A stretch of 64,000 bases of DNA from an uncultured Marinicella sp. (GTDB lineage: Bacteria; Pseudomonadota; Gammaproteobacteria; Xanthomonadales; Marinicellaceae): the NCBI GenBank assembly GCA_947502925.1, contig CANNBS010000002.1, positions 213,079 to 277,078 on the forward strand. The letters run 5' to 3'. The notes under the pieces were generated by a model that saw only the letters and a program-made list of their open reading frames with translations, was not told the origin of the DNA and ran no database searches. Below, in pieces: positions 27,419 through 35,917 of the stretch. A program made the position numbers and the translations under genes. Position 1 is the first letter of the stretch. Each line of letters begins with the position of its first letter.

Positions 27419-27815
27419 TTTAAATCAATTAATCAAGGCGGCCCAACAGGCCATGCAACGCGCTTACGCCCCCTACTCTCAGTTTAAAGTCGGGGCCGCC
27501 ATCGTCGATAACCGGGGTGATATTCACGCCGGATGCAATGTGGAAAATTCTGCGTATCCGATTGGTTGTTGCGCTGAACAGGCGGCTGTATCGGCCATGG
27601 TGTTGGCCAATGGCACGAGCATTGAAGATATTGTGATTGTGTCTGAACATAAAAACCCCTGCCCGCCCTGTGGCGCCTGTCGTCAGATTATTGCCGAACA
27701 CAGCCAAAAAAACACGCGCATTCATTTATTACATGACAACGACCGGGTCATCAGTTATTCGGTGGATGATTTATTACCACAGGCCTTTACGCCTGCTCAT
27801 TTAGATAATCGCTGA
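27411..27815 (+). CDS. cdd: Cytidine deaminase
   Basis: Converts cytidine and deoxycytidine to uridine and deoxyuridine. At 134 residues it is the short homotetrameric type (as in Bacillus), not the long E. coli dimer. Zinc ligands and the catalytic Glu are visible: C54-A-E56 in GCCAEQAA, and C87 and C90 in PCPPCGACRQ. The substrate-loop residues in YAPYSQFKVGAA and CNVENSAYP are intact. It follows hpt with an 8-bp overlap. Its 3' end overlaps the 3' end of the convergent galU gene by 29 bp. Confidence 0.95.
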   Translation: MPDLNQLIKAAQQAMQRAYAPYSQFKVGAAIVDNRGDIHAGCNVENSAYPIGCCAEQAAVSAMVLANGTSIEDIVIVSEHKNPCPPCGACRQIIAEHSQKNTRIHLLHDNDRVISYSVDDLLPQAFTPAHLDNR

Positions 27816-28680
27816 TTTTTGACCGTAAAGCAGGGTCTTTCATGGCAACGTGTAGATTAGCCATGACAAAACCCTCATGGTGACCACAATCAAATCGCTG
27901 ACCGTCTAATTGCACTGCATGTGCGCCTTCACGTTGTAGTAAAGTTTTAATGGCGTCAGTTAACTGGATTTCACCTTTGGCATCAGCTGGTGTTTGTTTC
28001 AGGACATCAAAGATTCGTGCCGGCAACACGTAACGGCCAATGACACCAAAGTCAGAAGGCGCTTCATCTCGGGGCGGTTTTTCCACAATGGCTTCAATTT
28101 CAGTTTGTCCCGCCTGCCATTGTTTCGGTGACACAATGCCATAACTGCTGATCCGTTCTGAGGGGACCTGTTCCACACTTAAACTGGTTTGGCCTGTTTT
28201 TTGGGCACATTCCAATAAGGCATGCAGTGGATTTTGCGGTGCTTCAATAAAATCATCCGCCAGCAAAACGGCAAACATTTCATCGGCCGAGATTAAACTC
28301 TGTGCCTGTAACACCGCATGACCCAGACCCAAAGGTTCACCCTGAGGAATGAATACCGTTTTGACTTCAGTGGATAGAATATCAACTTTCTCCACCAAAT
28401 CCATTCGACCTTGCTGCTCAAAGCGCATTTTTAAAGACGGCATCGGATCAAAGTGGTCAAAAATCGCATGTTTACTGGCACTGGTAACAAAAATAAGCGT
28501 TTCTATGCCCACCGCCAGCGCCTCTTCCACCGCATATTGAATCAGCGGTTTGTCGATAATCGGCATCAATTCTTTGGGCATGGATTTTGTGGCAGGTAAA
28601 AATCGGGTACCGAGACCACCCACCGGAAAGACCGCTTTAGTTATTTTGTTCGGATACTTGTTGTTCTGCAGTGATGACAT
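27787..28680 (-). CDS. galU: UTP-glucose-1-phosphate uridylyltransferase
   Basis: Makes UDP-glucose for LPS, capsule and other glycans. The 297 residues begin with the nucleotide-binding motif AVFPVGGLGTRFLPATKSMPK, followed by PLIQYAVEEALAVGI, LGHAVLQAQ, the UDP-sugar site IVEKPPRDEAPS and GEIQLTDAI. It starts inside the 3' end of the CapD-like gene (44-bp overlap in a different frame), with an AAGGA sequence about 10 nt before the ATG. It is the last gene of the plsC-lapA-lapB-WecA-CapD-galU run, and its tail overlaps the convergent cdd gene by 29 bp. Confidence 0.96.
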   Translation of the reverse strand: MSSLQNNKYPNKITKAVFPVGGLGTRFLPATKSMPKELMPIIDKPLIQYAVEEALAVGIETLIFVTSASKHAIFDHFDPMPSLKMRFEQQGRMDLVEKVDILSTEVKTVFIPQGEPLGLGHAVLQAQSLISADEMFAVLLADDFIEAPQNPLHALLECAQKTGQTSLSVEQVPSERISSYGIVSPKQWQAGQTEIEAIVEKPPRDEAPSDFGVIGRYVLPARIFDVLKQTPADAKGEIQLTDAIKTLLQREGAHAVQLDGQRFDCGHHEGFVMANLHVAMKDPALRSKISDYLNEQA

Positions 28681-30499
28681 TCAATTGATTTCCTTTAAAT
28701 TCCTTGATCATTTTTTGTAATAACCGTTTTAAATCCCGATGCTGATAATTCACAGCGGCTGACCTGCCCTGTTCGATATGCTTGATTAACTGAGCTGTCG
28801 GCGCATTATTGTGTTTTGCCAGGTTTATTTTGTCAACTTCAGTACTCTTTAATTCTTCGTTGGCATAATGCAATTCTTCAAACAATTTTTCGCCTTGTCG
28901 CAAACCGGTGTATTCAATTTTAATTTCACGGGATTGACCGGTTAAAGCAATCATGCGCTTGGCCAGTGATTTGATTTTGATGGGCTGACCCATGTCCAAC
29001 ACCAAAATGCCATCCTCATGATCCACAATCAATCCCTGTAAAATCAGCTGGCAAGCCTCTTCGATGGTCATAAAATAACGTTCCATCCGGGCATCGGTGA
29101 CTGTCACCGGACCACCCTGCTCTATTTGTTTTTTAAACAGCGGCACCACGGAGCCGGCTGAGCCCAGTACATTACCAAAACGAACCGTGACAAAATCGGT
29201 GGTACTGTGGCTATTTAAGTATTGGCAGTATTTTTCAGCCAGACGTTTGGTGGCACCCATAACACTGTGTGGATTAACCGCTTTATCGGTGGATATCAAC
29301 ACCATTTTTGACACCTTAAACTGATGACAGCAATCGGCCACGGTCTGGGTGCCGATAACATTATTTAAATAGGCTTCACATAAGTGGTTTTCCAGCAAAG
29401 GCACATGCTTATAGGCCGCTGCATGAAATACCACATCCGGCTTCACTTTTTTAAACAAATAAAACAGCTGCGCCTGGTTGGTGATATCGCCTAAGTGCGA
29501 ATGTATCAGGGTTGCACCACCATTAAGTTCACTGTCAATGGCATAAAGATTAAACTCTGAATGATCTACGATGGTTAACTGGCTGACCCCAAAACGGGCT
29601 AACTGGCGACACAATTCAGCACCGATTGAGCCACCGCCTCCGGTCACCAGAACAGATTTATTGCGCACAAAATCAGCCACTTTTGTCCATTCAAGTTCAA
29701 CCTTTTCACGACCCAACAGATCTTCTACGGTGATGGGTTGTAAATCATTGACGTTGGCCAAATTACTGTCGTAATCATCAGGATCGGGCGCAATGCGAAT
29801 TTGACAATCACCCTCAGCCAGGGCATCCACCACGGTTCTGATTAAGCCGGCATCCGGGTTTTGTTTGGTAATAATGACCATATCAATGTCATATTGCGCC
29901 ACCAATTCAGTCAGTCGATTCAATCCTCGTTGAATTTTAACGCCCCGAAGTTGTGTGCCATGGTACTTATTGTCATCATCCACAATGGTCATCACATGAC
30001 AGCTTCGGTTGGTCACAGCATTACGGATAAATAAATCAGCGATGTTACCCGCTCCCACCAAAAGCACCCGCGGAATACTGTCAGCGCTTAAGCCAAAATG
30101 CTTGTCTTTCCACAGTCGGTAGCTGATGCGGGGAATGCCCCAAAACAATACCAAGAGAACCGGGTACATCACAATCACACTACGGGGCATACCGCTTAAT
30201 CGATTTAACAGGAAAAACATCGCAGCAATGGCCAGGGTTCCGATGACCGCTGATTTCATGATATTCATCAAATCAGGTATACTGGCAAAGCGCCACAAAC
30301 CACGGTACATGTCAAAATACAAACTCACCAAACCTTGAACCAGTAGCACCAGCGCAATTTCGAGCGACCACCACGTGACTTCAGGGGATAAAGGCCAGAT
30401 GCTGTAACGAATATAAAAACTCACCACCCAGGCCAGCCACACCATCAGTAAATCATGGCCGATAACAGCAAGTCTTAAATGTAAAAGACGGTTTAACAT
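28637..30499 (-). CDS. Membrane-bound nucleoside-diphosphate-sugar 4,6-dehydratase (WbpM/CapD family)
   Basis: A 620-residue polysaccharide biosynthesis enzyme. Four N-terminal membrane segments (about 10-120) and a CoA-binding-like Rossmann module (RVLLVGAGNIADLFIRN) precede the catalytic extended SDR domain with VLVTGGGGSIGAELCRQLA and LISTDKAVNPHSVMGATKR. In this last motif Met takes the place of the usual SDR tyrosine, as in WbpM/FlaA1-type 4,6-dehydratases acting on UDP-GlcNAc. The product would feed O-antigen or surface-glycan synthesis. A TAAAAT box lies 6 nt before the ATG. It starts 9 bp after the WecA-like gene and overlaps galU. Confidence 0.93.
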   Translation of the reverse strand: MLNRLLHLRLAVIGHDLLMVWLAWVVSFYIRYSIWPLSPEVTWWSLEIALVLLVQGLVSLYFDMYRGLWRFASIPDLMNIMKSAVIGTLAIAAMFFLLNRLSGMPRSVIVMYPVLLVLFWGIPRISYRLWKDKHFGLSADSIPRVLLVGAGNIADLFIRNAVTNRSCHVMTIVDDDNKYHGTQLRGVKIQRGLNRLTELVAQYDIDMVIITKQNPDAGLIRTVVDALAEGDCQIRIAPDPDDYDSNLANVNDLQPITVEDLLGREKVELEWTKVADFVRNKSVLVTGGGGSIGAELCRQLARFGVSQLTIVDHSEFNLYAIDSELNGGATLIHSHLGDITNQAQLFYLFKKVKPDVVFHAAAYKHVPLLENHLCEAYLNNVIGTQTVADCCHQFKVSKMVLISTDKAVNPHSVMGATKRLAEKYCQYLNSHSTTDFVTVRFGNVLGSAGSVVPLFKKQIEQGGPVTVTDARMERYFMTIEEACQLILQGLIVDHEDGILVLDMGQPIKIKSLAKRMIALTGQSREIKIEYTGLRQGEKLFEELHYANEELKSTEVDKINLAKHNNAPTAQLIKHIEQGRSAAVNYQHRDLKRLLQKMIKEFKGNQLNVITAEQQVSEQNN

Positions 30500-30508
30500 A
30501 GGCTTATT

Positions 30509-31456
30509 TTACCTGCCAATGTGTCTGCAGTGAAAAAAAACACCGATTAAAAGTGTATAAACCCCGATAAACCAGAGAAATTGACCATTCAGTGAATACT
30601 TTTGCATGGTAAATGCGACACCACAACAGCCCAGTGTAATCACGGCATACAGTGAACTAACCAGAGCATGGGGCCTGTTGTCGGCAATAAGTCGCTGGTA
30701 AAGGTGACTGCGATGCGCTTCACTCAGGCGCTCTTTGCGATGGTAGCGTATCGCCAGGGTCAAAGTGGCATCAGTGATTAAAACAGCATGTATAACAGCG
30801 ATTTGCAGCATGCTTAGTTCACCACTCTGCCAACCCAGTAAAGCCACCAGCCCAATCATAAAAGCCAAAGGCAAACTACCTGAATCACCCATAAATAAAC
30901 GCTTTAGCAGCACATTAAAATACAGGTATATCAGTAAAGCCACAAAGATTAAAATCACCAACAAATAGACACTGCCCGGTAAAACCGACAGCCACGCCAT
31001 CACCGATAAAGTCACCATGGCATGTAAGGCCACTAAACCATTGGCACCATCCATAAAGTTAAATAAATTAAGCCACCACAGGAAAGCCACTGCAAAAAAC
31101 ACCGACCAGGCGCTTAATGAAAAACCTAACCACCACAGCGTGACCGTCACCACCGCGATTTGAACCAAAAACCGAAAGCGTGCCGATAACTGTTTAACAT
31201 CATCTATCACACCCACTAAAGATAATGAGAAAACGACCGCCGCCAGTAAATAGAATTGTTGCCACAACAACACAATGCTCAAGGGAACAAAAAGAAAAAA
31301 ACCGCCACCGGTGAGCACCTCACCCTGATGCAAGCTGCGATGATTGGCATGGTCAAACAACCGAATCGCACCACCACTGACATAAAACTGCAAAAGACTA
31401 TAAATAAATCCGCCCCACAGCAACGAGCGAAACCAATACAATTCAAACCACATCAT
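30509..31456 (-). CDS. WecA/MraY-type polyprenyl-phosphate sugar-1-phosphate transferase
   Basis: An integral membrane glycosyltransferase family 4 protein, about 315 residues with 9-10 hydrophobic segments. It would transfer a HexNAc-1-phosphate from its UDP form to undecaprenyl phosphate and start a surface polysaccharide. Diagnostic sites are NHRSLHQGEVLTGGG, the metal-binding GVIDDVKQ, NLFNFMDGANGL, RLFMGDSGSLPLAF and the cytoplasmic HRSHLYQR loop. The frame opens at a TTG (31459); the following ATGs at 31456 or 31453 are likelier. The start overlaps the lapB 3' end by 14-17 bp. Confidence 0.92.
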   Translation of the reverse strand: MMWFELYWFRSLLWGGFIYSLLQFYVSGGAIRLFDHANHRSLHQGEVLTGGGFFLFVPLSIVLLWQQFYLLAAVVFSLSLVGVIDDVKQLSARFRFLVQIAVVTVTLWWLGFSLSAWSVFFAVAFLWWLNLFNFMDGANGLVALHAMVTLSVMAWLSVLPGSVYLLVILIFVALLIYLYFNVLLKRLFMGDSGSLPLAFMIGLVALLGWQSGELSMLQIAVIHAVLITDATLTLAIRYHRKERLSEAHRSHLYQRLIADNRPHALVSSLYAVITLGCCGVAFTMQKYSLNGQFLWFIGVYTLLIGVFFHCRHIGR

Positions 31457-32612
31457 CAATCGGCTTCACCACGCCCCAATACTTACAGCTGGGGCATTGC
31501 CAATGCACGGATTGTGCGCCAAACCCGCATTTGCGACAGCGTAAGCGCGGTTGCTTATCTAATAAGCGATTAATCAGCTGCTTTAAAATATCATCATCGA
31601 CACTGTTTAAATCAGTTCGCTTATTTTCATCCAGGTTTAATAACATATCTAAACCTTTAAATGAGGGATTGTCTTGTAAATAGTCGCGTAAAAATTGTTG
31701 GGCCGCTTCTCCGCCGGATAGTTGTTGTGTTAAACGGGTTAATGACAGCACCGGACTAATTCCGGAATAATGACTGATCAGCGTGGTCAGATATTCGGCC
31801 AGTTCCTGAGGCGCTTCAATCGCTTGATAACTGTTCACCAATGGTTCTAAAACAATCGGCACAAACCGACTGTCAGCTGAAATGGCTCGCTGAAAAGATT
31901 CGATCGCTGCAGTGTGGTTATTTTCAGATTGCTCAATAAGACCGATGGTTAAGTGAGCACGCACAGACTGCTTATCCACACGCAACGCCGCAGTTAAGTG
32001 TTTTAAAGCCTGCTCATCATCATTAGCTAATCGTGCCGAGTCGGCCAGTTCACAGTGAAAATGCGCAATATTGGTGCGCATCGAACGACCGGTGGCAGCC
32101 TGAAACCGAGTTGCTGTCTTTATCGCTTGCGTCCAATCTTGTTCCTGCTGGTAAATATCCATTAACCATTTAAGTGCCTCCGGTGTGTGCGCCTCTAATT
32201 CCACTAATTCTGCGAATAATACTTCGGCACGATCCAGTAAACCGGCGCTCATATAATCCTTGCCAATGGCCAATAATGCGCGGGTTCGGTAACGTTCGGG
32301 TAATTGCGCCTGGGCAATCAGTGCCTGATGAAGTTTAATCGCCTTATCCACCTCACCTTTTTTTCGGTATAAATTACCCAGTGCCAATTGCGGCTCAAAG
32401 GTGGCATGTGAAGTTTCTGCCAACTGGATAAAGACATCAATAGCCTTATCAGATTCATCATTCAATAGATAGTTTAAGCCTTTGAAATAGCGGTGATTTA
32501 ATTGTTCAAATTTTTTCTGAGTGGTGACATTTCGGAGCACATAGGCCAGATACATACCCATTAAGACACCGCTGAGTAAGGCCATGGCGACCCAGATAAA
32601 ATCGCCGGTCAT
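31443..32612 (-). CDS. lapB: LPS assembly protein LapB (YciM)
   Basis: A 389-residue inner-membrane protein that controls LPS synthesis by steering LpxC to FtsH proteolysis in known systems. A single N-terminal TM (WVAMALLSGVLMGMYLAYVL) is followed by RRYF-like HRYFKGLNYLLNDESDKAID and about seven TPR repeats. The C-terminal rubredoxin-like zinc knob is complete: CRKCGF followed by WQCPSCKYWG. It overlaps lapA by 4 bp and the WecA-like gene by up to 17 bp, which places it inside the envelope operon. Confidence 0.96.
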   Translation of the reverse strand: MTGDFIWVAMALLSGVLMGMYLAYVLRNVTTQKKFEQLNHRYFKGLNYLLNDESDKAIDVFIQLAETSHATFEPQLALGNLYRKKGEVDKAIKLHQALIAQAQLPERYRTRALLAIGKDYMSAGLLDRAEVLFAELVELEAHTPEALKWLMDIYQQEQDWTQAIKTATRFQAATGRSMRTNIAHFHCELADSARLANDDEQALKHLTAALRVDKQSVRAHLTIGLIEQSENNHTAAIESFQRAISADSRFVPIVLEPLVNSYQAIEAPQELAEYLTTLISHYSGISPVLSLTRLTQQLSGGEAAQQFLRDYLQDNPSFKGLDMLLNLDENKRTDLNSVDDDILKQLINRLLDKQPRLRCRKCGFGAQSVHWQCPSCKYWGVVKPIDDVV

Positions 32613-32929
32613 TTTGATTCGATCTGGGTATGAAGGGATTCTGTGGCGGGTTTTGGCTCATCCATTGTTTGCTTCAACTGAAAATATTGCCGTTGCCAAT
32701 GACGTTTTTCCCGATTGGCCGGCCACAACCACAAAAGCCAACTGAGTAAAGCCCCTACCAGGACGCCGGCAATCAGAGTCATCAAAACAATAAAGCCCAG
32801 ACTGGCATTCAACGAGAAAAAATACATATTAAGTTCACTGGCTTCTAGGTTTAAAGCGCTTAAAGTCACAATAAACGACAGCAGTATAACCACCAGAATA
32901 ATAACAAGTGTTTTTTTAACGGTTTTCAT
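32609..32929 (-). CDS. lapA: LPS assembly protein LapA
   Basis: A 106-residue membrane protein with two hydrophobic helices (LVIILVVILLSFIVTLSAL and LGFIVLMTLIAGVLVGALLSWLL, in part) and a short charged cytoplasmic tail. It is the usual partner encoded before lapB. The open frame extends to an ATG at 32965, but that region carries a perfect TATAAT. The ATG at 32929 lies just 7 nt downstream of this box and gives the normal short N-terminus MKTVKKTLVII. The gene may therefore have a leaderless mRNA. Its 3' end overlaps lapB by ATGA. Confidence 0.9.
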   Translation of the reverse strand: MKTVKKTLVIILVVILLSFIVTLSALNLEASELNMYFFSLNASLGFIVLMTLIAGVLVGALLSWLLWLWPANREKRHWQRQYFQLKQTMDEPKPATESLHTQIESK

Positions 32930-32936
32930 GCTTAGC

Positions 32937-32942
32937 ATTATA
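32937..32942 (-). promoter_or_regulatory. Perfect -10 box 7 nt before lapA ATG (leaderless candidate)
   Basis: TATAAT on the minus strand (32942-32937) is separated from the lapA ATG (32929) by 7 nt. No good -35 is seen at 16-18 bp. Initiation would fall at or next to the start codon. Confidence 0.5.
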
Positions 32943-32948
32943 ATAGAA

Positions 32949-32973
32949 TGTCCTTGGGACTTCATTCACTTTT
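32949..32973 (-). repeat. Copy of a dispersed 25-bp repeat upstream of lapA
   Basis: The minus strand reads AAAAGTGAATGAAGTCCC and continues CAAGGACA. The same 25 bases occur on the plus strand at 40040-40064 with one difference. This copy lies between the plsC 3' end and the lapA -10 box. Confidence 0.8.
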
Positions 32974-33022
32974 ATTCTCTGTCATATATTCAGAACCCCT
33001 AAGGGTATGACCAGCCATTAAA

Positions 33023-33748
33023 TTACAAATCATGACTGATTTGTTCGTGAGCTTGTTTAATCAGGTCTTGAGTTGACTGTTCTTTGACTGTTTGGGTTGG
33101 AATCGGCTGATGGAATATAAGTTCGATGGTGCCGGGCAGAATTTGTAAGCTTTTAGCCGGCATGACCTCATCAGCACCTTTAATGGTCACGGGTAATATG
33201 GGCAAGTCCAGAGATTGGGCCATTTTAAAAGCGCCTTTTTTAAACGGCAGTAAACCCTCACCATTATTTCGGGTACCTTCAGGAAAAAAGAACACAGAAG
33301 TGCCACCGGTGAGTTTTTCGCCGGCTTGTTGCATGGTTTTAACAGCGGCTTGTCGGTTTTTTCGGTCAACAAAAATATGGCCCATTAAATGACAGGTAAA
33401 ACCAATAAACGGCGTTTTTCTTAATTCGATTTTCATAACCCATTTGAACACCAAAGGCAAATAGCCATAAACCACCAAAATATCGTAGATACTTTGGTGA
33501 TTGGCCACGACCACATAAGACTGGTTTTTTTCAATATATTGCGTGTTATGAATTTTGACCCGTACGAATGTAATCCACAAAATAAAGCGCCCCCATAAAC
33601 GGGCAACGTATTTATCCGCCCAGGCTCCGGCGCCCAACCACGTTAACAGTGAAACAGTCAACGCAATGAAAGCCGTCCATAACCAGGCCACCGGATAAAT
33701 AAATAACCAGACATACAGTTGAAATAAATAGGTTAAAAGGGTTTTCAT
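33023..33748 (-). CDS. plsC: 1-acyl-sn-glycerol-3-phosphate acyltransferase
   Basis: Acylates lysophosphatidic acid to phosphatidic acid at the inner membrane. The 241-residue protein has an N-terminal hydrophobic region (YLFQLYVWLFIYPVAWLW), the catalytic NHxxxxD box in VVANHQSIYDILVVYG, the FVDRKNRQAA segment, and the substrate-binding FFPEGTRNNGEG and LPILPVTIKGADEVMP motifs. The start is taken as ATG 33748, not 33757: a TTGGCA-16 bp-TATAAT promoter ends 7 nt before 33748, so the upstream codons would not be transcribed. This suggests a leaderless mRNA. It is at the head of the minus-strand envelope cluster; lapA starts 93 bp beyond its stop. Confidence 0.95.
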   Translation of the reverse strand: MKTLLTYLFQLYVWLFIYPVAWLWTAFIALTVSLLTWLGAGAWADKYVARLWGRFILWITFVRVKIHNTQYIEKNQSYVVVANHQSIYDILVVYGYLPLVFKWVMKIELRKTPFIGFTCHLMGHIFVDRKNRQAAVKTMQQAGEKLTGGTSVFFFPEGTRNNGEGLLPFKKGAFKMAQSLDLPILPVTIKGADEVMPAKSLQILPGTIELIFHQPIPTQTVKEQSTQDLIKQAHEQISHDL

Positions 33749-33755
33749 GGACTGC

Positions 33756-33783
33756 ATTATAATCGAAGTACCAAAACTGCCAA
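33756..33783 (-). promoter_or_regulatory. Strong sigma-70 promoter of plsC with no room for a leader
   Basis: Minus strand: TTGGCA (33783-33778; 5 of 6), a 16-bp spacer, then perfect TATAAT (33761-33756). Only 7 nt separate the -10 box from the plsC ATG at 33748. Confidence 0.65.
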
Positions 33784-33838
33784 GTGGTTCACAGTCGTAA
33801 AATTGTGTCTTTTTAAGATAACATGTGATTCAATTTAT

Positions 33839-33847
33839 TGCTAAAAT
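33839..33847 (+). promoter_or_regulatory. Extended -10 promoter of the small secreted protein/amgK operon
   Basis: TGCTAAAAT has the extended TGn element and a 5-of-6 -10 hexamer. Initiation near 33855 would leave a leader of about 43 nt, in which GGGAG precedes the ATG at 33898 by 7 nt. Confidence 0.45.
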
Positions 33848-33897
33848 AAGCTTTTTAGCGCATCTAAGGTCGTTCTTTAAGAAGCGGGAGTATTCAA

Positions 33898-34194
33898 ATG
33901 ATTATTAAAAAATGTTTCTATATCGTATTGTTCAGTTTAATGTCCGGCGTGGTTTCTGCCGAAGTGCTGTTAATCGAACGCACTCAGCAACACGCAGACC
34001 AACCCGTCCCCAAGCACGGCCAAACCATGCAGCAAGTGGAAACACAGTTTGGTCAACCTTTAACACGACGCGCTGCGGTGGGTGAACCACCAATTACACG
34101 CTGGGAATATGCTGATTATGTGGTTTATTTTGAACATAATCTGGTCCTTAATACGGTGTTTAAACAAATCACACAGAATGAACATCAACCTTAA
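33898..34194 (+). CDS. Small exported protein of unknown function
   Basis: A 98-residue protein with a clear signal peptide (CFYIVLFSLMSGVVSAEV, cut after VSA). The mature part reads GQTMQQVETQFGQPLTRRAAVGEPPITRWEYADYVVYFE, written here in halves: a GxTMxxVExxFGxP module and a PPITRWEYxDYVVYFE module. This outline resembles SmpA/OmlA-like small periplasmic folds and short hypothetical proteins of gammaproteobacteria. No lipobox cysteine is present. A GGGAG ribosome site supports the start. It lies 15 bp before amgK and is probably the first gene of that operon. Role unknown. Confidence 0.8.
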   Translation: MIIKKCFYIVLFSLMSGVVSAEVLLIERTQQHADQPVPKHGQTMQQVETQFGQPLTRRAAVGEPPITRWEYADYVVYFEHNLVLNTVFKQITQNEHQP

Positions 34195-34209
34195 TTAACC
34201 CCTTTTTAT

Positions 34210-35193
34210 ATGTTTAACCGACAAAGCCAGCAGCAACACTGGCTGGCCGATCATTTTGGTCACCGAAATTTTTCCTTGAGCCCGGCCTCTGCCGATGCCA
34301 GCTTCCGTCAGTATTTTCGCGTTGAATCCAACGATCACACATTTATTCTGATGGATGCGCCACCGGAACAAGAGAACCTGACGGATTTCATTCAGGTACA
34401 GAAAATGCTGTTTAAAGATCACAGCCATGTGCCGGAAATTTTTGCTAAAAACCACGAACTGGGCTTTTTATTATTAAGCGATTTGGGTTCAAGCCTGTAC
34501 CTCGATGTCTTAAATGACGACAATGCCGAACGTTTATATAAACAAGCCATTGACAGTTTGTTGAAACTGCAAATGACACCCCAAACAACGCCCTTACCTA
34601 CGTATTCTCAGGCATTACTGACCGATGAAATGTGTTTATTCGATGACTGGTTTATCGGTGAACATTTGGGCCATGATTTAACCGACAAGCAACGCCGGGT
34701 TCTAAAAGAAACCCGCCAGTGGTTATTGGGCTACGCCTTGGAACAACCCCAGGTGATGGTGCATCGTGATTACCATTCACGCAATTTAATGGTCACCGAA
34801 GACAATAACCCGGGCATTATCGATTTTCAGGATGCGGTCCATGGGCCGGTTAGTTATGATTTGGTTTCATTGTTAAGAGACTGCTACATCAGCTGGCCGG
34901 ATGATTTGATTGATAGCTTATGCGACTATTTTTTAAGTCGTTACAATGACATACATCATGACACCATTTCAATGAATCAATTTATGCACTGGTTTCACAC
35001 CATGACCGCGCAACGTCACTTAAAAACCATTGGCATCTTCTGCAGGCTGAATTATCGCGATGGTAAAAACGATTACCTCAATGACATACCCAGAACCTTA
35101 AAATACCTCAGAAATGTCGCTGAAAAATACCCCGAACTTTATGAATTTAATCAGCTGTTAGATGAATTGCAACCAAAGATTAAAGCGCAATAG
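34210..35193 (+). CDS. amgK: N-acetylmuramate/N-acetylglucosamine 1-kinase (AmgK)
   Basis: An aminoglycoside-phosphotransferase-fold kinase of 327 residues. In the known pathway AmgK phosphorylates recycled MurNAc at C1. Visible elements are SPASADASFRQYFRV at the N-terminus, FILMDAPPEQEN, the catalytic loop MVHRDYHSRNLMV (about 183-195) and the metal-binding GIIDFQDAVHGPVSYDL. It stands directly before murU with an 8-bp gap, which is the standard pairing and distinguishes it from unrelated APH-fold kinases. No Shine-Dalgarno sequence is evident before the ATG. Confidence 0.95.
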   Translation: MFNRQSQQQHWLADHFGHRNFSLSPASADASFRQYFRVESNDHTFILMDAPPEQENLTDFIQVQKMLFKDHSHVPEIFAKNHELGFLLLSDLGSSLYLDVLNDDNAERLYKQAIDSLLKLQMTPQTTPLPTYSQALLTDEMCLFDDWFIGEHLGHDLTDKQRRVLKETRQWLLGYALEQPQVMVHRDYHSRNLMVTEDNNPGIIDFQDAVHGPVSYDLVSLLRDCYISWPDDLIDSLCDYFLSRYNDIHHDTISMNQFMHWFHTMTAQRHLKTIGIFCRLNYRDGKNDYLNDIPRTLKYLRNVAEKYPELYEFNQLLDELQPKIKAQ

Positions 35194-35201
35194 TTGAGTC
35201 T

Positions 35202-35876
35202 ATGAGAGCTTTTATTTTAGCCGCCGGTCGCGGCCAACGACTCAAACCTATCACTGACATTACCCCTAAACCACTTGTTAAAGTACACGGTAAGCCGCTG
35301 CTTTTACATCATCTGATCGCCCTGAAAAAAGCCGGTTTCAGCGACATCGTCGTAAACGTGTCGTGGCTGGGCGATCAAATTATTGACTTTCTCAACACAG
35401 AAACGCCGAAAGGTTTACAGGTCAGTATTTCTGATGAACGTGACACCGCTTTAGAAACCGGTGGTGGTATGCTCAAAGCACTTTCGCTGTTAGGCGATAA
35501 ACCTTTTTTAAGCATCAATGCCGATATTTATACTGACTTTGACTATGGCCAATTCGCAGGTTTTTCTTTAAACAATGATCTGCTGCATGTTGTGTTAGTA
35601 CCCAATCCCGAGCACAATAATCAAGGTGATTTCAGCCTTGATAACAACAGATTAAAACCTGCCCGTTCAACACGAGATAATTTCACTTACAGTGGTATCG
35701 GTGTCTATCGCCCTAAGTTGTTCAATTCGGTACGCAATCGAATGAACAAAGCCTTCAGGCTCGCGCCTTTAATACATCAGGCCATAGACCGTCATCAGGC
35801 AGGTGCTCAAATTTATCGTGGTCATTGGACCGATGTCGGCACAGCTGAGCGTTTGGCTGAATTAAATCAACGATAA
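35202..35876 (+). CDS. murU: N-acetylmuramate alpha-1-phosphate uridylyltransferase (MurU)
   Basis: Converts MurNAc-1-phosphate to UDP-MurNAc, bypassing the fosfomycin-sensitive MurA step in peptidoglycan recycling. The 224-residue nucleotidyltransferase begins MRAFILAAGRGQRLKPITD (signature GxGxRxxPxT, then PKPLVKVHGKPLL), has the ETGGGMLKAL nucleotide loop, FLSINADIYTDFD with the metal-binding Asp, and a final GHWTDVGTAERLAEL. It follows amgK by 8 bp. Its stop codon overlaps an extended -10 promoter for the next gene. Confidence 0.95.
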   Translation: MRAFILAAGRGQRLKPITDITPKPLVKVHGKPLLLHHLIALKKAGFSDIVVNVSWLGDQIIDFLNTETPKGLQVSISDERDTALETGGGMLKALSLLGDKPFLSINADIYTDFDYGQFAGFSLNNDLLHVVLVPNPEHNNQGDFSLDNNRLKPARSTRDNFTYSGIGVYRPKLFNSVRNRMNKAFRLAPLIHQAIDRHQAGAQIYRGHWTDVGTAERLAELNQR

Positions 35877-35885
35877 TGCTAAAAT
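35877..35885 (+). promoter_or_regulatory. Extended -10 promoter at the end of murU, for nhaC
   Basis: TGCTAAAAT straddles the murU stop codon. Initiation near 35892 leaves about 26 nt before the NhaC ATG, including AAAGGGA. The same nonamer occurs at 33839-33847. Confidence 0.45.
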
Positions 35886-35917
35886 CTGACCTCAAAAATA
35901 ATAAAGGGAACACCAAT

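Noticed and set aside
32930..32965. Longer LapA start at 32965
   Set aside because: The additional 12 codons contain the TATAAT promoter element and precede the conserved basic-hydrophobic N-terminus.
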